DNA of 64,000 bases from positions 1-64,000 of the forward strand of contig QEXX01000016.1 in the NCBI GenBank assembly GCA_003130835.1, read 5' to 3'. Of this stretch, positions 61,582 to 64,000 are shown piece by piece. The number at the start of each line of letters is the position of its first letter. The stretch's first letter is position 1. The notes under the pieces were generated by a model. That model made no database searches. It was not told the DNA's origin and saw nothing but the letters and a program-made list of their open reading frames with translations. A program made the translations under genes and the position numbers. This DNA is from Anaerolineae bacterium. Lineage in GTDB: Bacteria > Chloroflexota > Anaerolineae > Anaerolineales > UBA4823.

Positions 61582-64000
61582 TTAGCATCGAATTCGCTCG
61601 CCCTTTGGATCCCAGAGCGGTTCTCTGACCACTTCTGCTCCGACCGGTTCGCCGAAGAACTCGATCTCGAGACGCGTACCGATCTTCGTATACTCGATGG
61701 GAAGATAGGCATAAACGATGCTCTTTTTCACCGAATAGCCATAACCACCCGAGGAAACCCAACCGATGATCTCTGCTCTTCCTTCTGGGCGAATCGGTTC
61801 TTTGCCAAGCGCAATGGTGCGATCATCATCCAAAACAATGCAACAGAGTTTGCGCTTAAGCCCCTCGGCTTTCTGTTTGAGCAATGCTTCACGGCCGAGA
61901 AAATCGCCTTTATCCAACTTGACCGCAAACCCAAGTCCAGCTTCGTAGGGTGTGTAATCGGGGGTTGTCTCGCTTGCCCAATAGCGATAGCCCTTCTCCA
62001 AGCGTAGGCTATCAATGGCTTTGTAACCGGCCGGCACCATACCCAAAGGACGACCAGCTTCCCAGAGCACATCCCACAATCGTTGGCCGTATTCCATTGG
62101 GCAATAGAATTCCCATCCCAATTCTCCAACGTAGGTAACGCGCATGGCTTGGCACGGCACATCTCCCACAGCGATCTTCTTGGTGGTCATATACGGGAAG
62201 CCTTCGTTCGAGACATCATCTGTGGTTACTTTTTGCAGGATTTCGCGAGCCTTTGGGCCCCACAAACCGATGCAAGCGTAGGCAGAAGTAATATCCTCCA
62301 CAATAACTGACCCATCTTCGGGCATGTTCATGCGAATCCACGAGAGATCGTGTTCACCAAAAGCCGTACCGGTGATAATCCAGAAGCGATCTTCAGCAAT
62401 GCGTGTGACGGTGAAATCGCACTCAATGCCGCCGCGCTTATTCAGCATCTGAGTATAGATGACCGTTCCCACTGGGCGATCGATGTCATTGGCGCACAGG
62501 TACTGCAAGAACTTCAAAGCCCCCGCTCCGCGCACTTCAAATTTGTTAAAGGAGGTCTCATCAAACAAGCCGGCGATCTCACGCGTCTTAAGATGCTCAT
62601 ACCCAATGGCACGTGACCAATTATGATGTGCCCAACCTTTTGGTTCATGGCCATGGCGCGCAAGCGCTTCATGCGGTTTAAACCAGTTCGGGCGCTCCCA
62701 ACCGGTCTTCTCGCCAAACACGGCGCCTAAATCGCGCAAGCGGTAGTAAGTTGGCGAGAGGCGCAAAGGCCGCCCACTCATCCGCTCTTCGCCGGGATAG
62801 TGAATATCGTAATATTGGGTATAGGTCTCAATTGTGCGGGTGACGGTATAATTCATGCTGGCGTAATTCGAACCAAAGCGGCGCACATCCAAACGCCAGA
62901 CATCATATTCCGGTTGTCCGTCAATGATCCACTCTGCCATCACTTTGCCGATCCCTCCGGCGCCGGCAAGCCCGTGCGCACAAAAAGCGCATGCCACCCA
63001 GAAGCCTTTAACGGCTGTTGGGCCGAGCAAGAATTCTCCATCGGGGGTAAAACCTTCAGGGCCATTGTAATACATCTTGATTTCGGCTGTCTCGATGGCC
63101 GGCACGCGCTTAATAGAATTTTCCATCAGTGGCGTAAAGCGGTCCATGTCAAACGGCAGCAGTTGATACTTAAAATCTTTGGGAATGCCGTTAAGTCCAA
63201 AGGGCATTGGATCACGCTCATACCCGCCGGTCACCAATCCGCCAGTTTCACGCCGCCAATAGACCAAAAGGTCGGGATCGCGCAAGGTCGGCATATTCTG
63301 CTCCACCCCTGGAATGGGTTTGGTCACAATATATAGGTGCGCCATCGGCACAACCGGCAGGAACAGACCGACCATTTTACCGATCTCACCGCCCCATTGC
63401 CCAGCGGCATTGACCACGATTTCGGTCTTGATTGAGCCCTTGTCCGTCACGACTTCGTCAACGCGCCCATTTTTGAGTTTAATCGCCTCAACATTGGTGT
63501 TTTGGAAGATTTGCGCGCCGCGCATTTTGGCTCCAGCAGCTAGAGCTTGGGTTAAGCCAGATGGATCGATGATGCCATCCGTCGGGGTATAGGCCGCCCC
63601 AAGCACGCCATCCGTGCTCATTAAGGGGAACATTTTCTTGGCTTCTTGTGGGCTGATTAATTCCATCTGCATCCCAAAGGAGCGCGCCATACCCACCAAA
63701 CGCTTCAAGTCCTCCATCCGTTCCGGGGAAGAAGCCAACCGAATTCCGCCCACCTCATGCCATTCAGGATCCACGCCCGTCTCATCCTTAAGTTGACGGT
63801 ATAAATCGGTGCTGTAGAACATCATGCGCGTTAGGTTAGCATCGGAACGCAATTGTCCAACCAAACCGGCGGAGTGCCAAGTAGAACCGGCGGTCAGTTC
63901 ATGGCGCTCCAAAATCACGACATCTTTCCACCCCATTTTGGTTAGATGATAGGCAATGCTACATCCCCCTACACCTCCACCGATAATCACAACCTGAGCA
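61582..64000 (-). CDS. Dimethylglycine/sarcosine dehydrogenase-like flavoprotein with GcvT domain (partial)
   Basis: The gene runs off the right edge; 806 codons are visible and only a few N-terminal residues are missing. The FAD-binding domain begins VVIIGGGVGGCSIAYHL. GSTWHSAGL contains the histidine that carries covalent FAD in mammalian dimethylglycine dehydrogenase. The C-terminal part (from about residue 440) is an aminomethyltransferase (GcvT)-type folate domain with GVIGYEHLK-like, TSAYACIGLWGPKAREIL and YVGELGWEFYCP stretches. Members oxidatively demethylate N-methylglycines, pass the C1 unit to tetrahydrofolate and give electrons to ETF, whose genes follow downstream. The exact substrate is uncertain. 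Confidence 0.92.
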   Translation of the reverse strand, partial: AQVVIIGGGVGGCSIAYHLTKMGWKDVVILERHELTAGSTWHSAGLVGQLRSDANLTRMMFYSTDLYRQLKDETGVDPEWHEVGGIRLASSPERMEDLKRLVGMARSFGMQMELISPQEAKKMFPLMSTDGVLGAAYTPTDGIIDPSGLTQALAAGAKMRGAQIFQNTNVEAIKLKNGRVDEVVTDKGSIKTEIVVNAAGQWGGEIGKMVGLFLPVVPMAHLYIVTKPIPGVEQNMPTLRDPDLLVYWRRETGGLVTGGYERDPMPFGLNGIPKDFKYQLLPFDMDRFTPLMENSIKRVPAIETAEIKMYYNGPEGFTPDGEFLLGPTAVKGFWVACAFCAHGLAGAGGIGKVMAEWIIDGQPEYDVWRLDVRRFGSNYASMNYTVTRTIETYTQYYDIHYPGEERMSGRPLRLSPTYYRLRDLGAVFGEKTGWERPNWFKPHEALARHGHEPKGWAHHNWSRAIGYEHLKTREIAGLFDETSFNKFEVRGAGALKFLQYLCANDIDRPVGTVIYTQMLNKRGGIECDFTVTRIAEDRFWIITGTAFGEHDLSWIRMNMPEDGSVIVEDITSAYACIGLWGPKAREILQKVTTDDVSNEGFPYMTTKKIAVGDVPCQAMRVTYVGELGWEFYCPMEYGQRLWDVLWEAGRPLGMVPAGYKAIDSLRLEKGYRYWASETTPDYTPYEAGLGFAVKLDKGDFLGREALLKQKAEGLKRKLCCIVLDDDRTIALGKEPIRPEGRAEIIGWVSSGGYGYSVKKSIVYAYLPIEYTKIGTRLEIEFFGEPVGAEVVREPLWDPKGERIRC

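Overview
The window reads as chromosome from a Chloroflexota bacterium of the Anaerolineae type. This is inferred from the gene content, not from a search: lipoproteins with Pro/Thr-rich stalks and an NBR1-type Ig-like domain, a DUF5679-like zinc domain fused to topoisomerase I, PyrF-PyrE and TrpE-G-D fusions, DUF2085/DUF4126/DUF4190/DUF3048 membrane and surface proteins, and glycyl radical chemistry typical of an anaerobe. Strong AGGAGG ribosome sites, TTG and GTG starts, and a few apparently leaderless genes occur side by side. No rRNA, tRNA, CRISPR array, transposase or phage gene was recognised.

Layout. 1-310: six tandem palindromic units of about 52 bp, the end of an array that runs off the left edge; a 79-bp relative lies inverted at 26337-26415. 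312-3929 (-): MttB-family methyltransferase, saccharopine-dehydrogenase-like protein and DMT exporter. 4112-13200 (-): RRM RNA-binding protein, a membrane protein, then the ffh-rpsP-khpA-rimM-dprA-manC-topA housekeeping run. 13526-14374 (+): DegV protein. 14538-17786 (+): a fused-permease ABC transporter behind a short leader ORF and an attenuator-like hairpin. 17905-20859 (+): polar amino-acid ABC transporter. 20984-26145 (+): FadR/GntR-type regulator, glycyl radical enzyme, its activase and an FMN split-barrel protein.

26404-31165 (-): pyrC-pyrB-pyrFE-pyrD, preceded by a 44-codon leader ORF that overlaps an intrinsic terminator, as in E. coli pyrBI. 31303-32070 (-): surE. 32288-39386 (-): a complete trp operon (trpEGD fusion, trpC, trpF, trpB, trpA) behind a T-box with a UGG specifier. 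39751-47578: a two-TM protein, recA with an SOS-like operator, and a run of surface lipoproteins and a beta-propeller protein. 47750-49767 (+): small membrane proteins. 50133-52453 (-): thioredoxin-reductase-like flavoprotein lacking the redox cysteines, and malic enzyme. 53294-58311 (+): PAS/GAF/HD-GYP sensor and sulfurtransferase. 58436-59395 (-): universal stress protein with a structured 5' leader. 59685-64000 (-): etfA, etfB and a dimethylglycine/sarcosine dehydrogenase-like protein cut by the right edge.

The striking theme is RNA-level control of biosynthesis and transport. Four operons (pyr, trp, the fused-permease ABC system and the universal stress gene) each show a promoter, a leader of roughly 120 to 350 nt and an intrinsic-terminator-like hairpin before the first gene. 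The trp case is a clear T-box. The pyr case is a strong candidate for UTP-sensing, translation-coupled attenuation without PyrR. The other two have no recognised class.
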